The notes below the pieces were generated by a model, which did not search any database, was not told the DNA's origin, and was given only the letters and a program-made list of their open reading frames with translations. A program made the position numbers and the translations under genes. 64,000 nt of DNA, from NCBI GenBank assembly GCA_035315885.1, contig DATFXM010000158.1:1-64000 (forward strand). Direction: 5' to 3'. This document shows positions 34,600 through 43,055 of this stretch, in pieces. The DNA comes from DATFXM01 sp035315885. Lineage in GTDB: Bacteria; Acidobacteriota; Blastocatellia; UBA7656. How positions within the stretch are numbered: position 1 is the first letter of the stretch; every line of letters begins with the position of its first letter.

Positions 34600-34623
34600 G
34601 CTCAATCCCTTCGGAGAGTACAT

Positions 34624-35271
34624 TTGATAGCGAGAATAATTGAGATTCTATCGGCGTTTGTCGTTGCTACGATTTCCTCGCTGGGATACGGCGGAGTAGT
34701 GCTGTTGATGGCCATCGAGTCGGCGTGCATACCTCTGCCTTCTGAAGTGATCATGCCGTTTTCCGGGTACCTGGTGTATGTCGGGCGCTTCAGTCTGTGG
34801 GCGGTTGCGGTCGCGGGGGCGGTGGGTTGCGTGCTGGGATCGCTGGTTGCGTATTGGGCCGGGATGTACGGTGGCCGGCCGTTCATTGAGAAGTACGGCA
34901 AATATGTTTTGATTTCAATGCACGATCTTGATCTGGCAGACCGGTGGTTTGGCCGCTACGGTGAGCTGATCGTGTTCAGCAGCAGATTGCTGCCGGTGAT
35001 TCGGACGTTCATCGCGTTTCCAGCCGGAGTGGCGCGAATGAATCTCTTGCGCTTCTGCGTGTACACTTTTGCTGGTTCCCTGCCGTGGTGTCTTGGTTTG
35101 GCGTACGTAGGGCAGAAGCTGGGAGAGCAATGGGACAAGAACGAAACTTTGAAGTCGTGGTTTCACCGATTTGATTTTGTGATTCTAATTGTTGGATTGG
35201 CGGCGGCGGTGTGGTGGGTGTGGCGGCACTTGCGAGTGCGCGATTCTTACAGAAGTTCCGAGTCTGATTAG
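34624..35271 (+). CDS. DedA/SNARE-associated family membrane protein
   Basis: A 215-residue inner-membrane protein of the DedA family, which acts in undecaprenyl-phosphate or phosphatidylethanolamine recycling. ESACIPLPSEVIMPFSGYL contains the conserved E and P residues, and SRLLPVIRTFIAFPAGVARM the conserved arginines. The start is TTG 34624 behind GGAGAG at 34612-34617. It follows pcm by 25 bases on the same strand, so co-transcription is possible. Confidence 0.9.
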   Translation: MIARIIEILSAFVVATISSLGYGGVVLLMAIESACIPLPSEVIMPFSGYLVYVGRFSLWAVAVAGAVGCVLGSLVAYWAGMYGGRPFIEKYGKYVLISMHDLDLADRWFGRYGELIVFSSRLLPVIRTFIAFPAGVARMNLLRFCVYTFAGSLPWCLGLAYVGQKLGEQWDKNETLKSWFHRFDFVILIVGLAAAVWWVWRHLRVRDSYRSSESD

Positions 35272-35338
35272 TGGAAGATTTTGAGAGTGGCCCAGCAAGG
35301 GTCACTCAGACTTCAGCTACAACAGAGACTCCGAAAGA

Positions 35339-36160
35339 ATGCCCGTTTGGAAACTCACAATCGAATATGAGGGCACCCGCTACCGCGGATGGCAAGAGCA
35401 ACCTGACGCTCGCACTATTGCGGGCGAACTTCGCAGCGCGTCCGAGAAGGTGCTCGGCGGGCGCGTAGACATCACAGGAGCCGGACGAACAGACGCCGGC
35501 GTACACGCGCTGGCCCAGGTGGCTAGACTTTCGGCCGCACGACGACTCAAACCTGAGCAGCTTCAGCGAGAAATCAATGCAGAGTTGCCGGCCGATATCA
35601 ACGTTCTAAGAGTAGAAAATGCCGAGCCCAGTTTCGATCCGCGACGCGACGCGACCGCGCGGTACTACCTCTATCAGATCTCCAGAAGACGTACGGCATT
35701 TGCCAAGCGATTTGTCTGGTGGGTGCGGGATGACTTGAACGTCGAGGCAATGCGAAAGGCGTCGAACCTGCTGAGTGGGCAGCATGACTTTGCCAACTTC
35801 TGCGAAGGGCGCGACGACAAGACTTCGACGATTGTTGTGGTAGAACGAGCCGAGCTTGAGACTGCCGGCGACCTGATCCTGTTCCGCATTGGAGCTTCGC
35901 ACTTTCTGTGGAAGATGGTCAGGCGAATTGTGGGCACTATCGTAGAAGTGGGGGCCGGAAAACTCGAGGCCTCGGTCGTGGAAAGGCTGCTTGCACCGGC
36001 GCGGCAGGGCTCAAGGAAGCGTGTCGCGGAGCTGCCGTTTGACGTCGCAGCGCACACCGCGCCGCCCTCAGGTTTGTTTCTCGAGAAGGTCGTCTATCGC
36101 AGGGGCGAGCATCTGGACCACCCGAAAGCAGCGTGTCAAGTGCTGAGTGCTGAGTGCTGA
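35339..36160 (+). CDS. truA: tRNA pseudouridine(38-40) synthase TruA
   Basis: A 273-residue tRNA modification enzyme. The catalytic Asp is D52 in GAGRTDAGVHA; EYEGTRYRGWQ at 9-19 and the late HFLWKMVRRIVGTIVEVG are typical. The last residues (QVLSAEC) and the TGA stop lie in a family C repeat, so the C-terminus was probably re-specified by repeat insertion. It follows DedA by about 65 bases. Confidence 0.93.
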   Translation: MPVWKLTIEYEGTRYRGWQEQPDARTIAGELRSASEKVLGGRVDITGAGRTDAGVHALAQVARLSAARRLKPEQLQREINAELPADINVLRVENAEPSFDPRRDATARYYLYQISRRRTAFAKRFVWWVRDDLNVEAMRKASNLLSGQHDFANFCEGRDDKTSTIVVVERAELETAGDLILFRIGASHFLWKMVRRIVGTIVEVGAGKLEASVVERLLAPARQGSRKRVAELPFDVAAHTAPPSGLFLEKVVYRRGEHLDHPKAACQVLSAEC

Positions 36161-36345
36161 GTGCCAACCCCGAAGGGGTTGCAGATCACAGCCCATTTTT
36201 GCCGTCCTCGGCTACCCTGGGTACAGAACGATTCTGAATCCAACCCCGAAGGGGTTGCAGAAGATGTGCTGCGTTCCGTATCCAACACGCCCTCTGCAAT
36301 CCCTTCGGGGTTCGCACTCGGAACTCAGCACTCAGCACTTCCCTA
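36137..36345. repeat. Family C repeat containing a nested GAAGGGGTTGCAG repeat
   Basis: The outer arms are AAGTGCTGAGTGCTGAGT and ACTCAGCACTCAGCACTT. Inside, the word CCAACCCCGAAGGGGTTGCA occurs twice in direct orientation and once inverted (TGCAATCCCTTCGGGG), forming smaller hairpins. The left arm overlaps the truA stop. Confidence 0.75.
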
Positions 36346-38490
36346 TTGCACTGTGTCAGAACCCTTCGTGATTCCCATCTGCCAAAGCATGAACGCGTAG
36401 TTAAATGCCACCTCTTTCAGCGCGTCGTAGCGTCCCGATGAGCCTCCATGCCCCGCACCCATGTTCACCTTCAGCAGCAACGGGTTCGAATCGGTTTTGG
36501 TCGCACGGAGCTTTGCCACGAACTTGCTCCCTTCCCAGTACGGCACCTGACTGTCGTTCAAAGACACCTTGACCAGCAGCGATGGATACTTCTTCGCCGC
36601 TACGTTGTCGTAAGGTGAATACTTGATCATGTAATCGAACTCGGGCTTCTCGTTAGGATTTCCCCACTCGATGTATTCACTCGTAGTCAGCGGCAGCGAT
36701 GCATCCAGCATCGTGTTCATGACATCAACGAACGGAACTTCGGCGACTACCGCTTTGAACAGATCGGGGCGCATGTTGGTGACGGCTCCCATCAGCAGGC
36801 CTCCGGCGCTTCCACCTTCGATCACCAACCGGTCGCTTGAGGTGTACTTGTTCTTAACCAGGTACTCGGCCGCGTCGATGAAGTCGTAAAACGTATTCAA
36901 CTTGTTCATCATTCGACCTTGTTCCCGCCACTCCTCGCCAAGCTCGCCACCTCCGCGAATGTACGCAATCGCGTAGATCACGCCGCGATCCAGAAGCGCA
37001 AGCCTCGATGAAGAAAACGTAGGAGACATCGAAAAACCATATGAGCCGTAAGCGTAGAGCAACATCGGGGCGGTTCCGTCCAGCTTGACGCCCTTCCTGT
37101 AGACAAGCGACACGGGAACCTTTGTCCCGTCGCGCGATACCGACCAAATCCGCTTCGCCTCGTAGTTCTTCGCCTCGTAACCGCCAAGCACCTCCTGCTG
37201 CTTGAGTAGCTTTCGCTGGCGCGTGTTCATGTCGTAGTCATAGATCGTGGCCGGAGTCACCATCGATTGATAGTTGTACCGTAGCGTGGTCGTGTTGTAT
37301 TCGGGATTTCCACTCGGAAACAACGCATAATCCGTCTCATCCATCGCCACCCGATGAGACTGGCCGGTCTTCATGTCAATCACTCGCAGATAGTCGAGAC
37401 CGCCTTCCTTCTCCGCAACCACCAGGTGATTCACGAATGTGATCAATCCGTCGATCTTCACCTTCGGATTGTGCGGGATGAACGTCTTCCAGTTCTTCTC
37501 CGATGGATCGTCGACCGGCGCGGTGACTACTTTAAAGTTCTTCGCATCCTTGTTCGTGGTTATGTAGAACAGACCGTCGTAGTAGTCGACGTCGTACTCG
37601 TGTCGGTCCTGGCGTGGAAGTACAACCTTGAACTCGCCGGTGGGATTCTCCGCCCGCAGATAGCGAACTTCTTTGGAAGTCTTGGCGTAGGACGCGAGAA
37701 AGATCATCTTCTTGTCGAGCGATCGCCCGGCCCCAACATCGAACAGCTCGTTTTTCTCTTCGTAGAGCAAGTCGCTTTTGTCAGTACCGACAACGTGACG
37801 CCAGAATTTGTCTCTTCTTTTTGAGACCGGATCTTCGGTCGTATAGAAGATCGTCTTGTTGTCGCTTGCCCACACCACCGAACCTGTTCGCTCGATTTTT
37901 TCGCCCGACATTTCGCCGGTAATCAGATTCTTGACGAACAGAGTGTACTGGCGATAGCCGGTCCTATCCGTGGAGTAAGCGAGCCAGTTGCCGTCATTGC
38001 TGACTTCGTAGGCGCCTATCGCTAAAAAGCTGTTGCCTTCCGCCAGCTTGTTGCAATCCAGTATTAGCTGCTCCTTAGCCTCGAGGTTTCCCTTCTTTCG
38101 ACACAAGTACGGGTACTGTTTGCCCTCTTCTGTCCGCGAGTAGTAGTAGTATTCGCCGATCCGCGACGGAACGCTCATGTCCGTCTGCTTGATGTGACCG
38201 AGCATTTCCTTATATAGCGCGTCCTGCAGGTCGTTAGTCGGCTTCATGACCTCGTCGGTGTAGGCGTTCTCGGCCTCCAGATACTTGATGACTTCCGGAT
38301 TCGACTTTTCTCGAAGCCAGAAGTAGTCGTCCTTGAGCGTGTATCCATGAATCTGAGTGACGTGCGGCACTTTCTTGGCGACCGGCGGCGGTTGAATCCG
38401 CGCCATCCGAGTCATCGCCGGGGCCGCCGGCATCACCACTGCGACGATGAATACGATCTGCAGCAATGGGGTGATCGCTTGTTTTTTCAT
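36343..38490 (-). CDS. Secreted S9A oligopeptidase (oligopeptidase B-like)
   Basis: A 715-residue serine peptidase that cleaves short peptides. An N-terminal beta-propeller precedes the catalytic domain: nucleophile in EGGSAGGLLMGAV, acid in NDSQVPYWE and His in GAGHGG. RGGGELGEEWREQG is typical of the family. A signal peptide (MKKQAITPLLQIVFIVAVVM region) puts it in the periplasm, unlike the cytosolic oligopeptidase B of enterobacteria. ATG 38490 follows AGAGGA, so the earlier in-frame ATG at 38601 is not used. It is transcribed alone. Confidence 0.9.
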   Translation of the reverse strand: MKKQAITPLLQIVFIVAVVMPAAPAMTRMARIQPPPVAKKVPHVTQIHGYTLKDDYFWLREKSNPEVIKYLEAENAYTDEVMKPTNDLQDALYKEMLGHIKQTDMSVPSRIGEYYYYSRTEEGKQYPYLCRKKGNLEAKEQLILDCNKLAEGNSFLAIGAYEVSNDGNWLAYSTDRTGYRQYTLFVKNLITGEMSGEKIERTGSVVWASDNKTIFYTTEDPVSKRRDKFWRHVVGTDKSDLLYEEKNELFDVGAGRSLDKKMIFLASYAKTSKEVRYLRAENPTGEFKVVLPRQDRHEYDVDYYDGLFYITTNKDAKNFKVVTAPVDDPSEKNWKTFIPHNPKVKIDGLITFVNHLVVAEKEGGLDYLRVIDMKTGQSHRVAMDETDYALFPSGNPEYNTTTLRYNYQSMVTPATIYDYDMNTRQRKLLKQQEVLGGYEAKNYEAKRIWSVSRDGTKVPVSLVYRKGVKLDGTAPMLLYAYGSYGFSMSPTFSSSRLALLDRGVIYAIAYIRGGGELGEEWREQGRMMNKLNTFYDFIDAAEYLVKNKYTSSDRLVIEGGSAGGLLMGAVTNMRPDLFKAVVAEVPFVDVMNTMLDASLPLTTSEYIEWGNPNEKPEFDYMIKYSPYDNVAAKKYPSLLVKVSLNDSQVPYWEGSKFVAKLRATKTDSNPLLLKVNMGAGHGGSSGRYDALKEVAFNYAFMLWQMGITKGSDTVQ

Positions 38491-38719
38491 TGAATCCTCT
38501 GTGTACCTGACGCTTGGCGGTTGTCGTTGAAATGTATTCGTACGAACCGAGCGAGAGGTTTTATGAGTGTGCGAAGGGATTCTGATTGATCTTCCCGGCA
38601 TTGTGCAAGGTGATTAGTACTGCTCGGATCTGTTCCTCATTAGTTTTTTTTAGATGAGCTCCAGAAGCTTTGAAAGCAGGCTCGGCTCTCGAAGAAGCTC
38701 CAACAATGCGAAAACAGAA

Positions 38720-39412
38720 TCAGCGCTTGTCCTCAAATAACGCGTGATAAATCAGATGTGTGGCGGAATCGATCGCCCGACTCAGATCCTTTCTGGGATT
38801 GCGTGCTGCTTGACCGAGCATGCTCCAAAAGAAGCTGTCCATTGCCTGCGCCAGCCCCGTTAGATCGACCCGCGATCTCGCACCTGGCAGTTGTTGAAAT
38901 CGTTCAAATACCGCCTGCACGCGAGACGTGGTCCAGGCGTGAATCCTCGACTGCTTTCGCGCTAGATCGACATCAGATAGCGCCGCCTCCTCCCAAGCAC
39001 GATGTGCACCGAGGTAATGCAGGTCCTGAGAGAACGCCTGAGTCAACAGGTCTCGTATTACGGTTCGCACGTTTGCTCCGGAGCCAGGTTGAAACTCAAT
39101 CCGGCTGAGTTTCTCCAGCAACTCGTCCATCAGACAAAGTAGAAGCTGCCGCTTGGAACGAAAATGTTGATAGAAGCTGCCGACCGGAAGACCGGCGCGG
39201 CGAGCAATATCGTTGATCGAAGTACGCTCGTATCCTCGCTCACCAAATAGCGCCAGAGCAGCCGCCTCAAGCCGCGCGCGCCGGTCGACACTGCGTCGCT
39301 GACTGGGCCTGGGTAGGAGGTCTTCACGTGCAAGCAGGTTCGGCCTCTTTCCTACTGCGATGGCAGCCTCCTTCGGGGCAACAGTGCACCGGCTAGCGCG
39401 CCGCCACAACAA
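38720..39412 (-). CDS. TetR-family transcriptional regulator (start unclear)
   Basis: A TetR-type repressor. ALALFGERGYERTSINDIARRAGLPVGSFYQHFR is split here as: helix 1 ALALFGERGY, recognition region INDIARRAGLPVGSFYQHF. No ATG, GTG or TTG lies at the usual distance before the HTH. The nearest candidates are TTG codons at 39412 and 39409, giving a ~230-residue protein that overlaps the upstream membrane gene by about 60 bases. Translational coupling or a lost start is possible. It likely controls the preceding DUF5367-like gene and itself through the palindrome at 39732-39749. Confidence 0.72.
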   Translation of the reverse strand: MLWRRASRCTVAPKEAAIAVGKRPNLLAREDLLPRPSQRRSVDRRARLEAAALALFGERGYERTSINDIARRAGLPVGSFYQHFRSKRQLLLCLMDELLEKLSRIEFQPGSGANVRTVIRDLLTQAFSQDLHYLGAHRAWEEAALSDVDLARKQSRIHAWTTSRVQAVFERFQQLPGARSRVDLTGLAQAMDSFFWSMLGQAARNPRKDLSRAIDSATHLIYHALFEDKR

Positions 39413-39729
39413 CAGAGCATCCAACCCCCGAACAAGCCTGCGGCATTGGGATCGATATTGGGGAAAACCAGCGTGAAGAATGCACTCGAGAAAGGATCGA
39501 ACAGTAGAGTTGGCAGGACGAGCGAGATCGCTCCGCCGAACACGCGCTCCTGGGGCAGGCCGCCGCACAACCGGCGCACCAGCCAGCCAGTCAGGACAAA
39601 GCTGAGGCCGAACAGAATGAGGATGCTTTTCCAGTTGCCCGGGTGCAGGAGTCGTTCGCCGGCGAGCCTCAGAACCGCGGTACCGCTCAGCCACATTCCG
39701 ATTCCGTATAGCAGCAGACGTTTATTCAT
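39352..39729 (-). CDS. Small membrane protein, DUF5367-like
   Basis: A 125-residue protein with four hydrophobic helices (first MNKRLLLYGIGMWLSGTAVL), resembling the DUF5367 group of unknown function. A run of three cysteines (MLCCCGGALAG) lies near the C-terminus. It is translated first in the pair, and the TetR gene overlaps its end, so it is the likely target of that regulator. Confidence 0.7.
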   Translation of the reverse strand: MNKRLLLYGIGMWLSGTAVLRLAGERLLHPGNWKSILILFGLSFVLTGWLVRRLCGGLPQERVFGGAISLVLPTLLFDPFSSAFFTLVFPNIDPNAAGLFGGWMLCCCGGALAGALLPRRRLPSQ

Positions 39730-39756
39730 GACATGAATCTATATTCATGTTCATGA
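39724..39756. promoter_or_regulatory. Candidate TetR operator
   Basis: CATGAAT at 39732-39738 and ATTCATG at 39743-39749 form a perfect 7-bp inverted repeat with a 4-base spacer. ATTCATG recurs at 39724-39730 and TTCATGA at 39750-39756. The cluster overlaps or precedes the start codon of the membrane gene. Confidence 0.55.
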
Positions 39757-39806
39757 TTGATTGCAAGCAGAAAAGTCGGAGTTAGGGTTGCGCGAACGCT
39801 TGGAAG

Positions 39807-40049
39807 CTACACCACCAGCGCCCAACCTCGACCAAGGCAAACTGGGCAGTACCCGCTTGTCACATCTAGGGCGTCGGTGATTGCCGTCGGTGCTTTGCCT
39901 GTGCCCAGACATCTGGGACAACGAATAGCTGGCTTGGCCACTCGAACTGTGCCCACTCCGGTGCAAGGCGCACACTGACCTCCCCGCGCGTCAAGACCGG
40001 AGCCCTTACAAGTAGCGCAGTTCACCAACAATGTCGGCACATTGTTCAT
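39807..40049 (-). CDS. Stand-alone DnaJ-type cysteine-rich zinc-finger protein
   Basis: An 80-residue protein made almost only of four CxxCxGxG-type repeats (11-18, 26-33, 44-51, 68-75), the zinc-binding module of DnaJ. The J-domain and substrate domain are absent. Such stand-alone modules may act as small thiol or protein-binding zinc proteins. The start MNNVPTLL is the only ATG near the first repeat and its ribosome site is weak. It stands alone on the minus strand. Confidence 0.7.
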   Translation of the reverse strand: MNNVPTLLVNCATCKGSGLDARGGQCAPCTGVGTVRVAKPAIRCPRCLGTGKAPTAITDALDVTSGYCPVCLGRGWALVV

Positions 40050-40154
40050 CTCTGTCGACGACTCTTAGCGCGGTGTGTTGCGAGGCTCAAGAAGCACGAT
40101 AAGAAGGGCCGCCCACCCTCGGCCCTGAACTACTCAATGCCTATGATGTCCCCG

Positions 40155-40264
40155 TTGTACTGTACGAGTACAATGGCAGTCAATCAGGATTTTCCCGGGG
40201 TGTCTGCACGAATAGTGCGGTGAGCCGATCTCGCTGCGCGCCTCTCAATACCCGATCGGGTATT
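40155..40264. other. Two palindromes near the end of the cupin gene
   Basis: TTGTACT at 40155-40161 and AGTACAA at 40167-40173 form an inverted repeat with a 5-base spacer. AATACCCGATCGGGTATT at 40247-40264 is a perfect 18-base palindrome 30 bases after the cupin stop. Either could be a regulator site or a transcription end. Nothing else is seen in 40050-40293. Confidence 0.4.
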
Positions 40265-40293
40265 ATGGAAGCTCCAACGGAACTCAGACTTTC

Positions 40294-41067
40294 TCACGAT
40301 CCGTAGTTGTAGCCCGGCCGGTCAGGCTCCACGAAGCCGCCCCTTCGATCAAACGCAGCAGGATCGTAAACTCGACAGAAGGTTGAGTGTTGCCGGTGGC
40401 CAAAATCGTCATCGTAAAAAACTGCGCCCTTAATATAAAAGACCAGTTGCCCTTCCATCAGTTGCTTTGACTCCTCGGGCGCCAAGCCGGGATGCCATAT
40501 CGTACCCGAGTACTCTTGATTGGCTTCCAGCGCGCAGTAGGTCGGCAGGTCACCTTCTGGAATCTCGGTGGTCGTTGGAGGAGGCAGTGACTTATCGATG
40601 TTGCTCTCGACCCGTACCTCTCTAACGACTGCACGAGTCTTCCCCGAGTTACTCAGCCGGAAGGGAATCTGAATGTCGCTCTGGGCTATCTCTTGCGACA
40701 GCGAAATCGGATTGTCGATCTGAACCCGGACTACACCGCGCTGACCGCCGCTCGCATCCGTTCGCACCGGGCAGTCGGCAACGATCGCTTTTCCATTAGT
40801 GAGCGCTGTCACCGAGTGTGCGGTGTTGGGCGGCACGATAGCTACGAACCCGGGCTTGGCGACCATCGAATCACCACCCACGCTCACCTCCAGCTCGCCT
40901 TCGATTACTGTCCACACCTCCTCATTCGGGTGCGAGTGCTCATGAATTCGCGAGCCGGCTTCGAACGTGAAGTGCGCGAAAGTCATTTTTTCCGAGCTGA
41001 AGGTGCGCCCCTTCCATCCTGGAAGACGCTCACCGGTTTCGAGACCGTTCGTATCGATGAGTGGCAT
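40294..41067 (-). CDS. Cupin-domain protein
   Basis: A 257-residue protein. The first half is a cupin (HEHSHPNEEVWTVIEGELE, then GFVAIVPPNTAHS), which usually binds one metal with two His, one Glu and a later His. The second half is an unfamiliar beta-rich region with GTIWHPGLAPEESKQ. It may be a dioxygenase or a sensor; the reaction cannot be assigned. It is transcribed alone, with a ~390-base gap upstream. Confidence 0.78.
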   Translation of the reverse strand: MPLIDTNGLETGERLPGWKGRTFSSEKMTFAHFTFEAGSRIHEHSHPNEEVWTVIEGELEVSVGGDSMVAKPGFVAIVPPNTAHSVTALTNGKAIVADCPVRTDASGGQRGVVRVQIDNPISLSQEIAQSDIQIPFRLSNSGKTRAVVREVRVESNIDKSLPPPTTTEIPEGDLPTYCALEANQEYSGTIWHPGLAPEESKQLMEGQLVFYIKGAVFYDDDFGHRQHSTFCRVYDPAAFDRRGGFVEPDRPGYNYGS

Positions 41068-41283
41068 AAATGTATTCCTTACGGTAATGCGTTCTGAGAA
41101 AGAGACTGCGACATCGTCGGATATCGGATCCGTCGTCGCGTTCGATTCAAGAGGTCAGACCCAAGAGTCGCTGTTAGTCTATCACATCTGAGCGCGATAG
41201 TCCGGTGCGCAACGACGGTCGGAACAGAACCCTCCCATGGGTCTGTTGCCCGTCGAATTGTCCGATCGAGAATACAAGCGCAA

Positions 41284-41329
41284 AGACGCAAGCTGAAGGG
41301 TTCAAACTTTGAACCCTGCGCTTGCGTCT
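41284..41329. other. Long nested hairpin in the 41068-41461 gap
   Basis: The outer 10-bp arms are AGACGCAAGC and GCTTGCGTCT. The inner 10-bp arms are AGGGTTCAAA and TTTGAACCCT around a single C. It may end transcription of a minus-strand gene or be a mobile palindrome. No gene is recognised elsewhere in the 394-base gap. Confidence 0.5.
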
Positions 41330-41461
41330 CTGCGGGAGTTGCGATAGCGAGGTCCGCTTACGAAGGAATCAAGCCGACTCGTTGCCGTCCGGATGCCTGA
41401 CAGACGCGATCAATCTGCCCTTCGCCTGCGCACCTTTTGCATTTTTGTGACTCGCGCGCAC

Positions 41462-41965
41462 TCAGTGCGCGGCTTGTCTGCTTTCCAGCCATTTGCGCGC
41501 CTCGGCGGACTTCAACCACTCACCCGCAACCTGACGAGTCGCGACGTTAAATCGGTTCCACACGTTAATCGTCGCGATCGCTACTAGAAGGGCTGACAGT
41601 CCGCGTTCGTCGTAGTGGCGTCTCGCTTCCTCCCAAAGCTCGTCCGGCACCGGATTCTCTTTGTCGCTGATCCGTGTAACCGCTTCGGTCAACGCGAGCG
41701 CCGCCCGTTCTGCGTCAGTGAAATAAGGCGCATCGCGCCATGCTGCCACCGCAATCAGACGCTCATCGGTCTCGCCCTGCTGCTTCATGAAGCGAGGATG
41801 CATGTCGACGCACACGCTGCAGCCATTGATCTGGCTCGCTCGCAAGTGAACAAGTCCGAGCGTCTCAGGCGGTACGCCTGCGTTTTCCGCTGCAGTGCCG
41901 AGCGCCTGCAACGCTTTCATCACATCCGGCAGGATTTCAACGGGGTTTTTCATTCGTGCTTGCAT
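41462..41965 (-). CDS. Carboxymuconolactone decarboxylase/AhpD-like protein
   Basis: A 167-residue protein of the AhpD/CMD fold. The redox CxxC is C49-C52 in NGCSVCVDMH, with the partner His at 56. The family supplies thiol peroxidase reductant or decarboxylates lactones. It is transcribed divergently from the SigJ-like sigma factor at 42167, the characteristic partnership of ECF41-type sigma factors with CMD, oxidoreductase or epimerase genes, so it is a likely regulon member. Confidence 0.85.
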   Translation of the reverse strand: MQARMKNPVEILPDVMKALQALGTAAENAGVPPETLGLVHLRASQINGCSVCVDMHPRFMKQQGETDERLIAVAAWRDAPYFTDAERAALALTEAVTRISDKENPVPDELWEEARRHYDERGLSALLVAIATINVWNRFNVATRQVAGEWLKSAEARKWLESRQAAH

Positions 41966-42103
41966 GTTTGCTCTCCTTCAAGTGATCTTAATATTCCGCT
42001 GTTACATTGGTGCCATCTAGTTCGTGCGACGTCGGTGTCTCACCAGGCTTCTGCGAATCAAGTTTTGCGACGCAAGTGAATCGCCGTCAGTTATCACTCT
42101 GGG

Positions 42104-42130
42104 CGTCACAACCGCTAAGTTTGAACCGTC
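42104..42130 (+). promoter_or_regulatory. Candidate ECF41-type promoter
   Basis: CGTCACA at 42104-42110, a 16-base spacer and CGTC at 42127-42130, about 35 bases before ATG 42167. This resembles the ECF41 consensus (TGTCACA, ~16 bases, CGTC), which suggests autoregulation. No equally good site was found facing the CMD gene. Confidence 0.5.
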
Positions 42131-42166
42131 AATCGTATGACGGAACGTGCATCGGAGATGTGACTG

Positions 42167-43048
42167 ATGAATGAAAAGGATTTTCTAGCTGAGCGCTTTG
42201 AAGAGAGTCGCTCTCATCTGAGGGCGGTTGCTTATCGAATGTTGGGCTCTATGAGCGAAGCCGAAGATGCTGTTCAGGAGTCGTGGCTCCGGCTCAGCCG
42301 TTCGGACGCCGGCGCAATCGAGAACCTTGGCGGATGGCTTACCACTGTCGTCGCGCGAGTGTGTCTGGACATGCTGCGGTCTCGCAAGTCTCGATCGGAG
42401 GAACCGCTCGATTCCAATTTAGCAAGATCGATTGCAAGCGGCGAAGGTCCAGGCGATCCGGAGCGAGAAGCAGTTATGGCGGATTCAGTCGGTCTTGCTT
42501 TGCTTGTCGTGCTCGACACACTGAATCCGGCCGAGAGACTTGCATTCGTGTTGCACGACTTATTTGCGCTCTCGTTCGAAGAGATTGGAGAAATCGTGGG
42601 TCGTACCGCGGCTGCGACGAGACAGCTCGCAAGCCGGGCGAGACGGAGGGTTCGTGGTCCGGGGTCGATTCCACAAGCGGATCTCAAGCGTCAGAGAAAA
42701 GTTGCCGACTCATTCCTTGCTGCATTGCGAGCCGCGGATTTCGAGGGGCTCGTTGCGGTGCTCGACCCAGACGTGGTTGTGAGAATCGACTCGAGCGCAG
42801 TTGCTCTGGGCGCGCCGACGGAGGTTCGCGGCGCTCGCAACTGGGCGAAGGGCGCGATTGCTTTCGCACGAGGTGCGCGCTTCACCCAGACAGCTCTGGT
42901 CGACGGAACGGTGGGCGTGGTCGTTGCTCCGCGCGGCCGCCTATTCCGCGTTTTGAAATTCACGATAGTCGGAGACAAGATCGTGAACGCCGAAGTGATC
43001 GCCGACCCCGATCGTCTGCGCCAGCTCACCATCGGAGTACTTGATTGA
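42167..43048 (+). CDS. sigJ: SigJ/ECF41-like RNA polymerase sigma factor
   Basis: A 293-residue sigma factor. Region 2 has YRMLGSMSEAEDAVQESWLR, and region 4 has HDLFALSFEEIGEIVGRTAAATRQL. A C-terminal SnoaL-like domain (about 185-290) ends with the conserved DPDRL motif (ADPDRLRQLTIG), related to the NPDKL motif by which ECF41 tails regulate activity. The linker lacks the WLPEP box found in most SigJ proteins. ATG follows GGAG at 42154-42157. It is divergent from the CMD gene, fitting the known ECF41 pairing. Confidence 0.88.
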   Translation: MNEKDFLAERFEESRSHLRAVAYRMLGSMSEAEDAVQESWLRLSRSDAGAIENLGGWLTTVVARVCLDMLRSRKSRSEEPLDSNLARSIASGEGPGDPEREAVMADSVGLALLVVLDTLNPAERLAFVLHDLFALSFEEIGEIVGRTAAATRQLASRARRRVRGPGSIPQADLKRQRKVADSFLAALRAADFEGLVAVLDPDVVVRIDSSAVALGAPTEVRGARNWAKGAIAFARGARFTQTALVDGTVGVVVAPRGRLFRVLKFTIVGDKIVNAEVIADPDRLRQLTIGVLD

Positions 43049-43055
43049 GTTGATG

